Below, piece after piece: positions 52,441 through 63,785 of a DNA stretch of 64,000 bases (position 1 is its first letter; each line of letters opens with the position of its first letter). The stretch covers positions 124,001 to 188,000 of the forward strand of contig CAJNDS010002259.1 of the NCBI GenBank assembly GCA_905221605.1, written 5' to 3'. The notes below the pieces were generated by a model. That model did not search any database, had not been told where the DNA came from, and saw only the letters and a list, made by a program, of their open reading frames with translations. This stretch comes from Symbiodinium natans. Lineage: Eukaryota > Sar > Dinophyceae > Suessiales > Symbiodiniaceae. Made by a program: the position numbers and the translations under genes.

Positions 52441-52550
52441 TTCCGAAGTGTTCCGAAGTGTTCCGAAGTGTTCCGAAGTGTTCCGAAGTGTTCCGAAGTG
52501 TTCCGAAGTGTTCCGAAGTGTTCCGAAGTGTTCCGAAGTGTTCCGATGTG
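52441..52550. repeat. 10-bp tandem repeat (TTCCGAAGTG)x11
   Basis: Ten perfect units and one variant (TTCCGATGTG). Because the unit is not a multiple of three, all frames stay open and read CSEVFRSVPK-type repeats that are not a real protein. Confidence 0.97.
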
Positions 52551-52994
52551 TTCCGGATCCTCAGCTTGCATTTCCTTCCCGCAGGCCGTGCTTGCAGTAG
52601 TCGGAGTCGGCGTAGTCCCTGCGTGCTGTGTCAACCGACATCAGGCGCCAGGAAGCAAACCTCCAAACAGGCCAGCAGGGCGTGACCACTCCACGACTAG
52701 CTCGCCACGCCGTCGCGAGAATCGGCACTGGCAAGCTCAACTCGCACTACTTGTATGCATAGTTGCACATGATTCCACATGATGCGACCTCGACAACTAA
52801 ACAGCATCAGCCTGGGGGTCAATGAAGAACAACCCACACTAGGATGCTACGTTTCCGAGAATTCCAGGGAAAACTACTCAGAGCTGAAACCCGATGGGCC
52901 CTAATGATTCCGGAAGGAGTTTTGGTTGACATGACAGATGCGTTGAAGCATTGAGTGCAACCCAGCCTTGGCATCAGCTACTTGAAGTGGCTGC

Positions 52995-53160
52995 GCTTCT
53001 TGCGGAACACAAATGTGGCACCATCTTGACCGCCAGCGCAAACGAACGGCATCTTCAGCCAAGTCAATGGTTCCAGCGTTCTTTGAAACCTGGATGACCA
53101 GCTTCCAGTTCACGTGTTGCGCGCATCGCTGCGACGTGAGTTGCCAGACTGGTATCTCCG
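52995..53160 (-). CDS. Coding-like exon of unknown gene
   Basis: Minus-strand stretch (VNWKLVIQVSKNAGTIDLAE, then DAVRLRW) with a beta-rich pattern that faintly recalls CS/p23- or PIH1-type domains. The likeness is too weak to name it. Confidence 0.25.
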
Positions 53161-54036
53161 ATTCGACTGCCTCGTCCGCACTCACATGTTCGCACATCCT
53201 GCATAGCAGCAAACCTGCAAACTGCAAGCCTCACTATCAGCAGATGAACCTTGGTTACCATCCATCGTCCGCTTAAGCAAAAACAGGCGCATACTTACAG
53301 GCTGGGCATTAAGTCAACTTAAATTAAGGGCTTGTCGGATGACCCAAGATATGCTCACGGGCCAATATGCTGCAGGCAGGGCATTCAAAGCCGCGATGAA
53401 GACAAGAATGTGAAAGGTGCAAAAACACAGAAACAACAGTGTCCTGCATCGCTGATTGCAGCCAGCTTTCCGCCTGGGCTCCGTTCACCAGTGCACATCC
53501 TGAACAACGAACCACGCAGGCTGACAGAGGGCCTCCGTCGGGGCATTGCTGGCAATGTAAGCACTGATCACCTCGACGATGCAATGCAGGTGGGTGAACC
53601 GTTAAAAAACATGTCTGCATGCAAAGTTCCCCACGCCAGCGTAGCTGAATGTGTCGGGAGTCAATCCTGTTTGTGCACCGGCTCTCCGTACCATTGCAAG
53701 AATCCAAGCACTACCTGCCTGCAGACTTCAGCTTTTGGAACCACATTGTTGCGCTCTTTGGGTCACTGGCCTGACAACATCATGGCAACTCAGCAGCGTT
53801 CGAGGGCCGGAGAGGTGGTAAAAGCGTGCCGACAGAATGTCGCAAACGCGAGGGCACTAGGGCACCTTGCTGCGAGCAAAGCTCGGTCAGAATCAAGCTG
53901 CATTCACACAGGCCGCGAATCAGACTGAATTCTTCTCTCCAGTGCAATGCTGACGCTTGGTCAGACAGCAATTGGACTATGAGATTCATCATGGCTTCGC
54001 GTACCGGGTCTGCCGGAGTGGACAGGCAAACTTCAA

Positions 54037-54040
<4 letters not shown>

Positions 54041-54085
<45 letters not shown>

Positions 54086-54097
54086 AGCAGCAGCAGC
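54041..54097. repeat. (CAG)n tract with CAA interruptions
   Basis: About 19 triplets, CAG with two CAA interruptions, on the plus strand. On the minus strand it reads as poly-Leu (CTG). It lies past the last recognised exon of the neighbouring PPR gene. Confidence 0.97.
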
Positions 54098-54329
54098 GGA
54101 TCGCCGGGCAAGAGCGGCATGTCAAGAAAGCGACAGGCGACTTTTCCATGACAGCACCTTCCTGCATAATGAGCGAGCCCCGCGATGTCACGCGAGTGTC
54201 CTTTCAAGTGAAAACCCGACCGGCAACGCCAACCTTCACGCATCTCGCACATCATTCACGAAGTTTCACGAACGTCGTCATGTGTTCGCTTAGGCCCTCC
54301 ATGGCCCTCGGGCCGGCCAGTAAAGTCAA

Positions 54330-56310
54330 ACCAAGCTCTGGCCCTCGACATAGTTCACAGTGGCCGTTAAAGGTTGCGCACTGTCCCACTGGAAGGCCTT
54401 TGCTGCTGCAGATATTGCCATGTTGTAGATCATGGTATCTGGCCGTGCCTGGGTGCCCACTTCACTGCAACATGACACAGGCTCAATTTCTTGTCTATGC
54501 GGTGGCTTGGCTCTAGGCTCCCTCGTCCTGCATGGCACTGAGCACTTCAGCTGGGCCTAGGAACAACATCGCATCATCTGGTGTCATTTTGTACCCTTCG
54601 GGCCTTGCACGTCTCCTGCAGCAGCACAAACCCCGATCATAGCACTGTACCTGCATGGCTACCAACATTCCAAGTGCAAGCGCTGGTATGTCCAAATCCT
54701 GCTTTGTTGCCGGTGTGAGGGCAGGCACACGGCGTGATTCGACAGCAGCCCATCCTCCCGCATCTGCTGAAGGTAGGCCTCGGCAGCATGACAAGTTTCA
54801 TAGAAAAGCTTGCGAAAAGTTCTACACAGGCCGCAGGCCCCTTCAGCCCGTTCAGCCTCTACCAACTCCCTACAAATTGAGAGCTTTTTCACAGATGTTG
54901 CTCTACCAAAGGACCAAGGCCCAGGCCTTGGCCCGCTTTACGTTTGCGGTGGGCTCACATGCCCGAATGGCAGACGAGAACGTGTACGCGTCTGGCCTCA
55001 CTTCTCACGACATCTGCGATCTGAGCGACATTGCTACAAGCAGGTTACAGCTGAGCCAGGCACTCGCAAGAGTTTGCACTCATGGTCTGCAGCACCTGTC
55101 AGGATTGAGCTGAGCTCCCACGCAGTTGCACGACTAATGAAACATGTGATCTTACAAGGCGTGCGTAATACAAGTAGCGTGTGCAGTCGTCTGCACTTGT
55201 CATTGTCGTGGCCAGAGAGATCCCTGCTCTCTGATGCGTTTTGCGTACGTGTTGGCGACTTCACTTTGCATCACGAACAGGATCTTTGAAAGCGTGACAA
55301 ATAGAAGACTTCGCTGATGTTGGGATGCCGGAGCGCAAGTGCTCGCAAGGATCTTCATCCCTGTAAGGGAGTCATTGTGCAGTGCCACGAAAGCCAGGCC
55401 TCATCGACAGAATCCAGCGCACCACACAAAGCGTAGACGTTCAGTAGCGTGTTGTAGGCCTGGCATAAGACACCCTGACCTGCACAGCGGCAGCCCCTGT
55501 GATCTAAAGAACCTGAAAACTGATCGCATCCACTTTGGAAGACTGTCCGACATGACAAATCTTTACGGTGATGCGGGCTAGTTGCGACAGATTATTGATC
55601 ACCCCCTCCCAGCCTGCAGGTCGTGCTTGAAACCAGCGGCTTCCATTTCCGCGAACCAGCGCTCCGCTGTTTCAACATCTCCAGCCTTCCCCCCCCCATG
55701 CTTCAACGTGCGAAGAAGGCAGCAGTCATGCTTCTTGTTGGCCTGAGCACATTGCTGGATTTTGTCAATATACCTGGGAAGAGCTTAAAGGTCGCCTGCA
55801 AGACAGAATGAACTGCAACAAATACCGGGGGCACTGTGGGACACTCGAAACGCGGTTGTCAAGCGCTGAGACATCACCTCACACAGTGTCATTTGTCAAG
55901 CATGCAAGGCATGCTGCACTTCAGACCGATAACATGATCCTTCCCAATGTGCCTCGCTGACGTGTTTGCAAAGCAACCTGCCAACGGCACATAAAGTCTC
56001 AGGGCCTTTGCCAGCAAACCCCATCGCAATACACAAAACCTGTACAAATTTGGGTAAACATATCCACACTCATGCCACTATGTTCAGGTGGCACCTGCAT
56101 GGAAACCCAACACTCGGCATGCGCCACTGTCATCGACAAGAGCGTTAAGTCCGGAGCATACTTTCTTGCAGTATTGAGTGGAGACAAGTGACATATTACG
56201 CAGTGCATGTGACAATACACTACACAGTTCATCCAGCAACAAATATGCATGTTGCCACCTCTTTTTCTTTTGAATAGTGGCTATCCTTGCATTCGTAAGA
56301 GGCAACACCA
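54330..56310 (-). CDS. PPR protein, many small exons
   Basis: A second PPR gene, recognised only by repeat fragments on the minus strand in consistent order: KKRWQHAYLLLDEL (56235-56300), AGDVETAERWFAEMEAAG (55640-55690), YNTLLNVYALCGALDSVDEA (55415-55480), HAAEAYLQQMREDGL (54750-54800) and PDTMIYNMAISAAAKAFQWD (54385-54450). Each fits the 35-residue helix-turn-helix unit, and the QWQxAxxLL style is frequent in dinoflagellate PPR proteins. Unlike the PPR gene at 44.6 kb, no exon is longer than about 100 nt. Exon joins, start and stop are unresolved; a broken copy cannot be excluded. An organelle RNA-binding role is inferred from the family. Confidence 0.7.
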
Positions 56311-57173
56311 GAAGACCCAACATGGTTTCAGTGATGAACGGACATGACATCGACTTCCTTTTGAACTCTGCCTCTCAAGAGGTGAACGGTACTGTTAGAG
56401 TTTTTTCTGGTGCCACGACGCGGGTGCAGGGGGGCGTTGGCAGTGTAGTTCCACTCAACAGTTTAACAAGCAGCAACCATTAGCATCGGTTCCCGATTTT
56501 TTTGGTTCCCACAGCATTCCCTTCCAACTTTCTTGCGCTCATCAAGAGTCAGAGCAGGAAAATGTTAAAAGACAAGCAAACACAATAACAAAACGACACA
56601 CACACACATACATACACACACACACACACACAAGGAGGCTTGTCAAACTAAGAATTTCCTAAACATGCTCAAAGAGTTGTTCAGGAATGTTGTTCCTACA
56701 GGTACATCCTGTAAGCCTAGCGAATGCAAGCCCTACACAAAACTGTCTAAGTCAGGTCAGTGTCAGGTCAGCGCCAGCAAAATCATGGCAAAACTGCCTT
56801 TGCCGCTTGTGAAGGCCGATGGCAGCCACCTGCAAGGGCGCCATCCGAATCCATCAACCACGACTTTGCTTACAACATCGCCTAAAGAGCTTAGAACTGG
56901 CACAGGCAAATGGCTGAGATCGTTCTGTGGACTCCCATTTGCTTTTCCGTGCTCACACCCATGTCACTGGATCAGCCGTCGCGCGAATCACCAAAGGTTT
57001 CGTCATCAGCACCCATGACCTTACAACACCACGCGAGTTTGTTTGGCAAATTCAAGGGCGCATGCTGCCGCTGTCAACACTTCCTCGTCTTGTTGGAGCT
57101 CACGAAAGTCAAACCGACCGAGCTTACAGACTGGGCCCATTTTGCCTCTAGACAAGGAGAACCCTGAAACCCT
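56311..57173. other. Intergenic interval with CA microsatellite
   Basis: Lies between the CCT3 stop and the PPR gene. A (CA)n tract is at about 56597-56632. No gene signature seen; 5' exons of the PPR gene may be hidden here. Confidence 0.4.
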
Positions 57174-60100
57174 CAGCTATGGGCAGCCGATGGCTTGTCA
57201 TCCCGCTTCTTCTTGCTGATGCCGGAGATGATGTCGTCGATACCTGCCACACTTTACCGAGTTACAAGGTCATGCAACAAAGCGCCCACTATCCCGTCGA
57301 CTATCCCTTGTCATGATCGTGGGTAGAAAGGCTGCTGTGCCTTTCGCTCGCACACTGTCCAGAACACATCGTGAGAGACTGCCAAGTCTCGAAGCAGAAA
57401 CCAACAACAAATGCCATGTGAGTGGGAACTGCCTTGCGATGCCAGGCACATCGGCTATTCTGATTGATGTGCCATCCTCTTATTTTTATTCTTCTGTCTC
57501 AATGATTAATTGTATCAGTCTACTTTCTGTCTTCATACTATTCTAATCGTATTGACTTTCCTCCCTGAGCGTGGCATGCGCACGGAGCAGCATCGCAGCT
57601 GCTTCAATAGACGTCCTGCATCAAGTGCAGATCTGCAGCTGTTGCAATGAACCGGTATGTGAGTGTCCTGAGCGTCTGCTGCTTGACGGCAAATGTATCA
57701 AAGATGCTGAGAACCTCATGTACATGAAACGTGCCGCGGCGGCACCAAAAGCATGTCGTGGAACCAGCGCTTGTCACTTTCCAGCAAAAACCCTGCAGCG
57801 GGAACCTTCACGTCAGCAACCTTGCCAGTCTTGCCGTCTATGCCGATGTGAGCATTTCCTACCATCGCATGCTGTCTGACACGCCAAGCACCGCGAGGCA
57901 CATCGAGGGCATCCTTTGGACTTGCCTGTTGCAGCGTGCCGGGCGCGCAGGTCTGTCATTGCCCGCACCACATCAGCACCTGAGCCACTGACAACAAAGG
58001 TAGCAATATGTTGCAATTTCCAGCAATTCCACATTGCTTCGCCGAAAATTTGAAAGCACCGCGATGGCAGGAAAAGTGGGCTGGGAGTGGGCTAGGAGTG
58101 GGCTAGGACCTAGGAGCTGCACCGCAGTTGTGTGCCAAACTGCGCGGGATCACTTCCAGGGCTTCACCAACCGCTTTGTAAGCATACCTGGGCAAAAGAT
58201 AACATCACTGTCAAATCATGTCAAACCTATACACCAAACACAGGTCGGTACTGGCGGCTGCCCTCGATGCTCTTCGATTTCTCCTTCCTGACGCGTGGCA
58301 TTCAGTCTTTCTGCAATGGAACTTCAGACTTCTGGCGCTTCGAGGCATCGAGGCACCGACAGTCTCGCTGCTAATTCCATCTCTACCGCACCGCCGCCCG
58401 GCAGAAGCAACCTGGCTACAGCTGGTGAAGCATCTTCACATTCTAGCACGCACGTGTTCAATCCAGCCGGCGCCACGGTTCAAGGATGATGTTTCGAGCC
58501 ACGGCAAAAGCATCCTGACAAGGCGATTGACCCGTGACATTGGCCCAGTGTGAAGGTGGTGACGCTGAGTAAGCATGACAGCATACAGTTAGGGCTCTTC
58601 AAACATGTGAGTCATGTGCAGACGTTTGTGCTTATGTGGCCTGGAGGTTCCTCTCAATTTCATTGAGGACGTCCCTCGTGGCTCCCCGCAAGACAATTGA
58701 ACCTGAAATGGTCTGCAACGCAGCTCTGGGGAGTTTCACACATCTGGCAAAAGGCACTTGTAAAGGCACTACTCGCTGTGGACACGCCGATTAAGGCCAG
58801 CTCAGGCTTTGGGATCCTCCGGCAAACGCCGGTCAGAAGTCCAGGGTAAAGCGGCTGCTGTAAGAGAGTCAGCTGTTTGGACTGCTGCCTGTCCTGGCAC
58901 TCTGTCAGGTAAGTGAAGTACTCTTCCCCAACTTTGTTGACCTTGAAGCGTCCACACCTGGACAGCAAGCTTGTCAACTGACCATCGTCAGGAAACCGCA
59001 GCTGGCAAACCGCCGCAAAGGGATGCTAAGGCTGCTAAGGACTGGACTTTGTCCCAACCATAGAGTCCTGCAACTCCTGGCGCAGCATTCCGGCTCATGT
59101 GGTGCGTACCGTATGTCCTGAACCACTTCGGACTGACGTAATGGTTTGAATCGCTTTCCATCCACACTTCAACAAATTCTCTGGTAAGTGGGGCAACTTG
59201 ACATGCGGAATCCGATGAGGCGGCGGGGCGACTGCAGGGCGGAAGTGGTGTCTTCAATGGTTTCTTGTCTTGCCCCAGCAAAGTCCTCTGTTCGGTTGCA
59301 GATGTGCGCTCCAGTGACTCTGGCCTCGGAGTTGCTCTCTCTCTCTCTCTCTATGACGAATTTCAAGACATGTCGGGCTCTCAACTCAATGCCAAGACAT
59401 GGACGATTCGAAGGTTGTCCGTCTTGCGGATTCGCCGAATCACGGATACCCCTCCCTGGCTGCGACACAGACCAGCAAGACTCTCATCAACTGTGGTCTG
59501 TGCCGTGAAGCAGGTCTCTCAATCTGCTCAGCTGCAAATTCTATGGTTGGAGATTGAGTACACCTCCATGGATCTTCAAAGGTTCAGAGAGTGCTCAATT
59601 CGCGCCTTCATGAGAAAGTGCTGCGCCAGATCCTTACACAGTTCCGTGTGATTCTGTGTGGCTAGACAAGACTTCAAGGTGTGCTAGCTTTGACTCAGCT
59701 GATGGGCGGAAACCCCCTTCTCCGTGATGACAAGGTCGGGCTTGACCTTGAGGATGTCATCGCAAACTCTCCGCATCTCTTCCTGCGCACTTTGCACGCC
59801 ATGTATCACAGCAACAGCCCAGCAGCCGACTGTCATGGCACCTCCTCTTGTTGCAGCAGCTTCTCCCAATCTGATTCCTTCGTGATTTCCACATTTGTTT
59901 GACCTGACAAATCAAATTCAAAACTTCGCTGACGAGCCCACAAACTGATCTGTGGCAGCTCCGCCAGTGTTTCGTATACACAGTCAACGACAACCAGACG
60001 AAGAGAAAACAAAAAGCCTGACCTGTCATCGGACTTTGACAGACTGATGTGGTGGGTTCTGGCATGGTGGGGGGATTGGGAGGGTTGCGCCGTGTTCTCA

Positions 60101-61600
60101 GGGCAGCGCCCACTGCTCTGCACTGTCAGGGGAGCGTGCCAAATACATCAACCTGTGACGAAGTGCTGCCGTGTCGCTCTCGCCCTTCTTGTACTCAAGC
60201 GGACAGTCTAGCAGCACGACCTCAACTCGAAGCGGTCACACTTGTTCTGTCACGAGGTCGTTCTTTGTTTGTTTTGTTTGCATTCCAGCCCAGAAACTCG
60301 TGGATTTCTGATTTCACGTCGCATTCGAGGATGAGTGATGTCCTTGTTGAACATAACTCCATCAAGCACCTGTCAGTTGTCTGGTGCCAATGTGTACTAG
60401 GACGAACGCAAACTTCAGGTTTTGCAGCGAAATTAGAACACTAAAGTCACACAGCACACTGCCTGACAGTCTGTGAGCTCGCCGCCCTGAATCTTCTCAA
60501 CTTTTGCGAAGCGCTTGACATCGATTTCCTGGAGGGAAGCAGACGGCAAAAAAAAAAAAAAAAAAACATGGACCGAGCGAGAAATCAGCAAATAGCTCTT
60601 GGCAAAATCCACTCTTTGCTCTCCTTGCGGCCATCAGGCTTGACGATGCAAACTGTCTTGACAGCCTTGATGGCTAGGTCCGAGATCAAGGTGCCAAACC
60701 TATGCCCGAGTCAGCAGCTCACATTGGGGCACTACTGAGCAACCACATCCAAACTTGCCTGCTCGCGAACTTTGTGTCGATCGACCCGCGTACGATTTCC
60801 CGCAAGGCCTTCCGAACCCGTTCCGTCCCACTTTACATCCCATCATAAAATGAAGTGCGTGACAGCGGAAGGACCTCCGGATGCTCGAGGTCCACTGGGT
60901 ACCTCGGGAAAAGCCGTGCGAGGGTGGCCACGAACAGAAACTTCATGTGAACCACTTGCGTGGAGCATTGAGTGGCGCACGCAAGTTCCTTCAGCAAGGT
61001 CTGCGCATCTTCCAGTGCCTTCATGTAGCCTGACCTGAGCTACTTTCGAACGTGCGACGTTGAATTGGCATAGGAGCATTGCAGAGACCTGAGATTAAGC
61101 CCTCGGCACAATGAGAGTTGGGTGCAACTTCTTTTCAATGAGTGGCTCTGCCACTCCCAAAAGCTCCCTGGCGAAGTAGCTTCTAGGCAGCTCGGGCTGC
61201 TCGCTATGTGTTTCGGGGCGCTGTGACACACAACGCATAATCAAGGCGGGATGGGCCCAGCCAGAATGATGACTGAGGTGGTGCCATCACCAACTTCTTC
61301 GTCTTGCGCTCGGCTCAGCCTCACGGCGCAGCTGTGCGCAGTATTTGCGGAATGATTTTCGGCTGCCCTCTACATCTCTTAGCCAGCGACTCGATCATGT
61401 TCTTGGCTGCCGGGTGCGAAACGTCTACCTCACACCAGGCCCAGGCTCAAGTGCCCATATGCGTCGTGCTCTTCAAACATCTGCAAACAGCTGCAACCAG
61501 CTGCAAAAACTCTCCACTTGCCTCTCGCAAAATGGCATTGCCATCATTGGTCATGACAATGCCACCCATGGGGTCCAACCTTGGCGCGCGAAATCAGATG
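57174..61600 (-). CDS. CCT3: T-complex protein 1 subunit gamma (CCT3), about 20 exons
   Basis: One of eight subunits of the cytosolic ATP-driven chaperonin CCT/TRiC, which folds actin and tubulin. Exons in order: LDPMGGIVMTNDGNAILREA (61515-61590), VSHPAAKNMIE (61380-61425), RAQDEEVGDGTTSVIILAG (61259-61318), RELLGVAEPLIEKKLHPT (61098-61205), KALEDAQTLLKELA (60985-61025), FGTLISDLAIKAVKTVCIVK (60624-60705), EIDVKRFAKVEKIQGG (60450-60528), GVMFNKDITHPRMRREIRNP (60300-60360), VLLDCPLEYKKGES (60178-60215), QTNVEITKESDWEKLL (59840-59903), ILKVKPDLVITEKGVS (59715-59790), DLAQHFLMKARI, SVIRRIRKTDNLRI, ARVTGAHICNRTEDF, VNKVGEEYFTYLTECQ (58890-58950), IVLRGATRDVLNEIERNLQ (58640-58705), VARNIILEP, AVGEALEVIPRSLAHNCGA (58115-58185), DVVRAMTDLRARHA, GIDGKTGKVADVK, FDTFAVKQQTLRT, IEAAAMLLRA, and DDIISGISKKKRDDKP with stop near 57174. 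GDGTT and the ATP-binding MTNDG are intact. The extreme N-terminus was not found. Confidence 0.97.
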
Positions 61601-62149
61601 AGCCCCTGTGCCGCAGGGGGCATTTGGCACACGAGGCTCCCCGATGCTCTCAGGATCAACTGATCACATTACAACATTTACAACATGTCGCCTGCTCTGT
61701 GCCACTTTGGCGATCTCTTTTTAATCGTTCTCTGCACATTGGGGTCGTCAGAACCGCGAGTTGATCTTTCACGCTTGTCTGGCGTCTGATCGTCTCTGTA
61801 CATACTCCGTTCTTGCAATTCTTGATCCTCAAGAAAGAGCTGCGGAGTTCGAGCTGGGATCTCTAAGGGCAGGTCCCACTGCGGACTGCCGAAAAATCAC
61901 ACCAGCTGCAGTTGAATTTTAAAGTACTTCTGCCATCCAACAACAAGTTGATACAGCTTTGCGTTCTCTTGATCCGCGAATGTACTAGTAGATGCTACGG
62001 CAGGCTGTTGTTTTGCGGCATCTTTGGTCACTGTGCCGGATCTAAAGTGACAGCCTCTGCCAGCCGCTCGCGAATGCATTTTGCAGCGACATCGCTAGCT
62101 GATGAGAGGCCATGCCATGCTATCTCCAGGGCACTGCGTTGTATGCGCG

Positions 62150-63785
62150 AATCGTCTCAAGGCATGATATTGGCTCCCATACTTGTCAAGCATGTCGTCA
62201 TGGAACTGGTGGTACTTCTCAGCCTTACGGGATTGCATCAGCTCAGGCATCCGTTTGAAGCTTTGTCAGATGCACAATGCAAAACGAAACTACAAAGCCA
62301 AACGCCATTAATCATGGCGAAACGCTACATGGGCCGGAAACTGCGCCGTGTCATACACCAGCACGGTGCCAGTGCCGAGTGTGTCGCCATCGTCTCCTGC
62401 TTTCCCATGGCATAAAGCAACCAGCCGCCTAAACAGGCCTTTCGTGAGCCCGCTGCAGCTTAAGCTTTACCTCGTTTTCTAGTAGCCCCACCTGGCCCAC
62501 CTCTGTAAAGATGAGCTTGCCAGCTTGCACAGGCACAAGGGCGAGCCATTTTTTTGAAAATAGGTTTCTCGTGCTGGTAAAATGTTCTTAAGACTTTCCG
62601 GCATTCTTTTTCAATAGCCCCTCTATCCTCCTTTCGCTCCCCCCTCTTCCCTCCAAAGCTTGCTTTTGTTCTCTGACTCGATCCCTTGATTAGCTTCTTA
62701 GATATGGCTTGAGCTGCCTCAGGAATCAGGTGCCAGAAGCCGTGAGCTTGCGGCTACTTAAGATGCCGGGCCAAAGTTTCACTGGCCCGTAAAAGCCGCA
62801 GCCAAAAAGGCCGAAAGGAACCTTTGCACCATGCCAAGTGCTGGAAGGTTTGGGGGCCGTTTCGGGCTTGAGGAGCTGTTGGGTGTTCGGCGTTCAGGCT
62901 CCCTGAGGCCCTGTGGTGATAGTCCTCTTCCAGCCACAAGCTTTGTCTTTCCAGCTTCAGCTCGAACTTGTGCCATTAGTGGGGACTCGATGCCGCCAGG
63001 GAGCCCGATAACCTTGCGCAGAAGTGAGAGACCGCGAGCAAAACACTATCACCACTTACGCGACTGAATGGAAAGTCAAGATCAAGAGATGGACAGTCGA
63101 AGAGGACTGAATGCGTTTCTGCAGCCGATCTGTACTCGCCACCCACATCTTGGACATCTCGTCTTAATCCGCCGGGGCAGGCTTGAAAAAATCTGCCAGC
63201 AATGCTTCCCATGTCATCTTGAGGCCTGGGGAAATTGAAAGTGTCGAGACTCTGAAGTCTGAGGAGTCTCGACGCAGCTCCAGCAGGCCCGACAAGGGCC
63301 CAACACAAGGGCCCAACAAGGGCAAGGCATGGCCAAGGGGCACGGTCATCACCACCACCTCAGCGTGTCCCAGCTGGCCATAGTCTGCCTCAGAGTCTGA
63401 CGGCGACGAGCGATTTCGCATGATTTTCGCGGCATCTTCCGCCCGGCCTTGCCCGCCATGTTGTGGTAGCAAACCAGACCAGCTTCACCAACCCTGGTCC
63501 CACCAGCATAAGCCGTTCTTGAAGTGAGATTGCCTTTGCAAAACTCTGCAAAGGAGCTCTGTTCTCCCGTGGAAAGATTTCCCAGAAACATCTTGGATCT
63601 GGGCCGTCTTTGCGGCAGAGCTTTGTCATTTCTTCGACCCTGCTCAGATGCACGATTCAGAATCGTGCATTGCAGAAATTTCTGCAGAACAGGCAGGCAC
63701 TACGCATTACGTCAGCTTTGCTTCTGAGATGTCGGCACAAACTCATGCTGCATGTGCCAGAAACATCCACACCCAAAGTAGACTT
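62150..63785 (-). CDS. MsrA-type peptide methionine sulfoxide reductase
   Basis: MsrA reduces methionine-S-sulfoxide in proteins, repairing oxidative damage. Minus-strand exons in family order: VYFGCGCFWHMQHEFV (63735-63780; GCFW holds the catalytic Cys), TAYAGGTRVGEAGLVCYHNM (63455-63530), YGQLGHAEVVVMTVP (63340-63395), RDVQDVGGEYRSA (63130-63175; the DxGxQYRS block with E for Q), GIESPLMAQVRAEAGKTKL (62930-63010), GDTLGTGTVLVYDTAQFPAH (62325-62400), and AEKYHQFHDDMLDKYGSQYH (62155-62240; the AExYHQ block). All core blocks are present, so the gene is probably intact. A further helical stretch, ASDVAAKCIRERLAEAVTL (62035-62095), may be its C-terminus or an unrelated exon. It is the first gene of the visible array; its stop lies 0.5 kb upstream of CCT3. 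Confidence 0.82.

Larger units (their letters stand above)
47111..54329. other. Seven-kb interval with only isolated coding-like exons
   Basis: No gene can be assembled here. Two minus-strand exon candidates are listed separately (about 50973-51120 and 52995-53160). Another open minus-strand stretch is at 47442-47645 (VALCSVGTLRAILWLEGLDG). Three tandem-repeat tracts are present (50030-50200, 52441-52550, 54041-54097). Likely one or two genes with very small exons, or relics. Confidence 0.35.

Noticed and set aside
53989-54255. Poly-Leu membrane protein
   Set aside because: Antisense reading of the CAG repeat.
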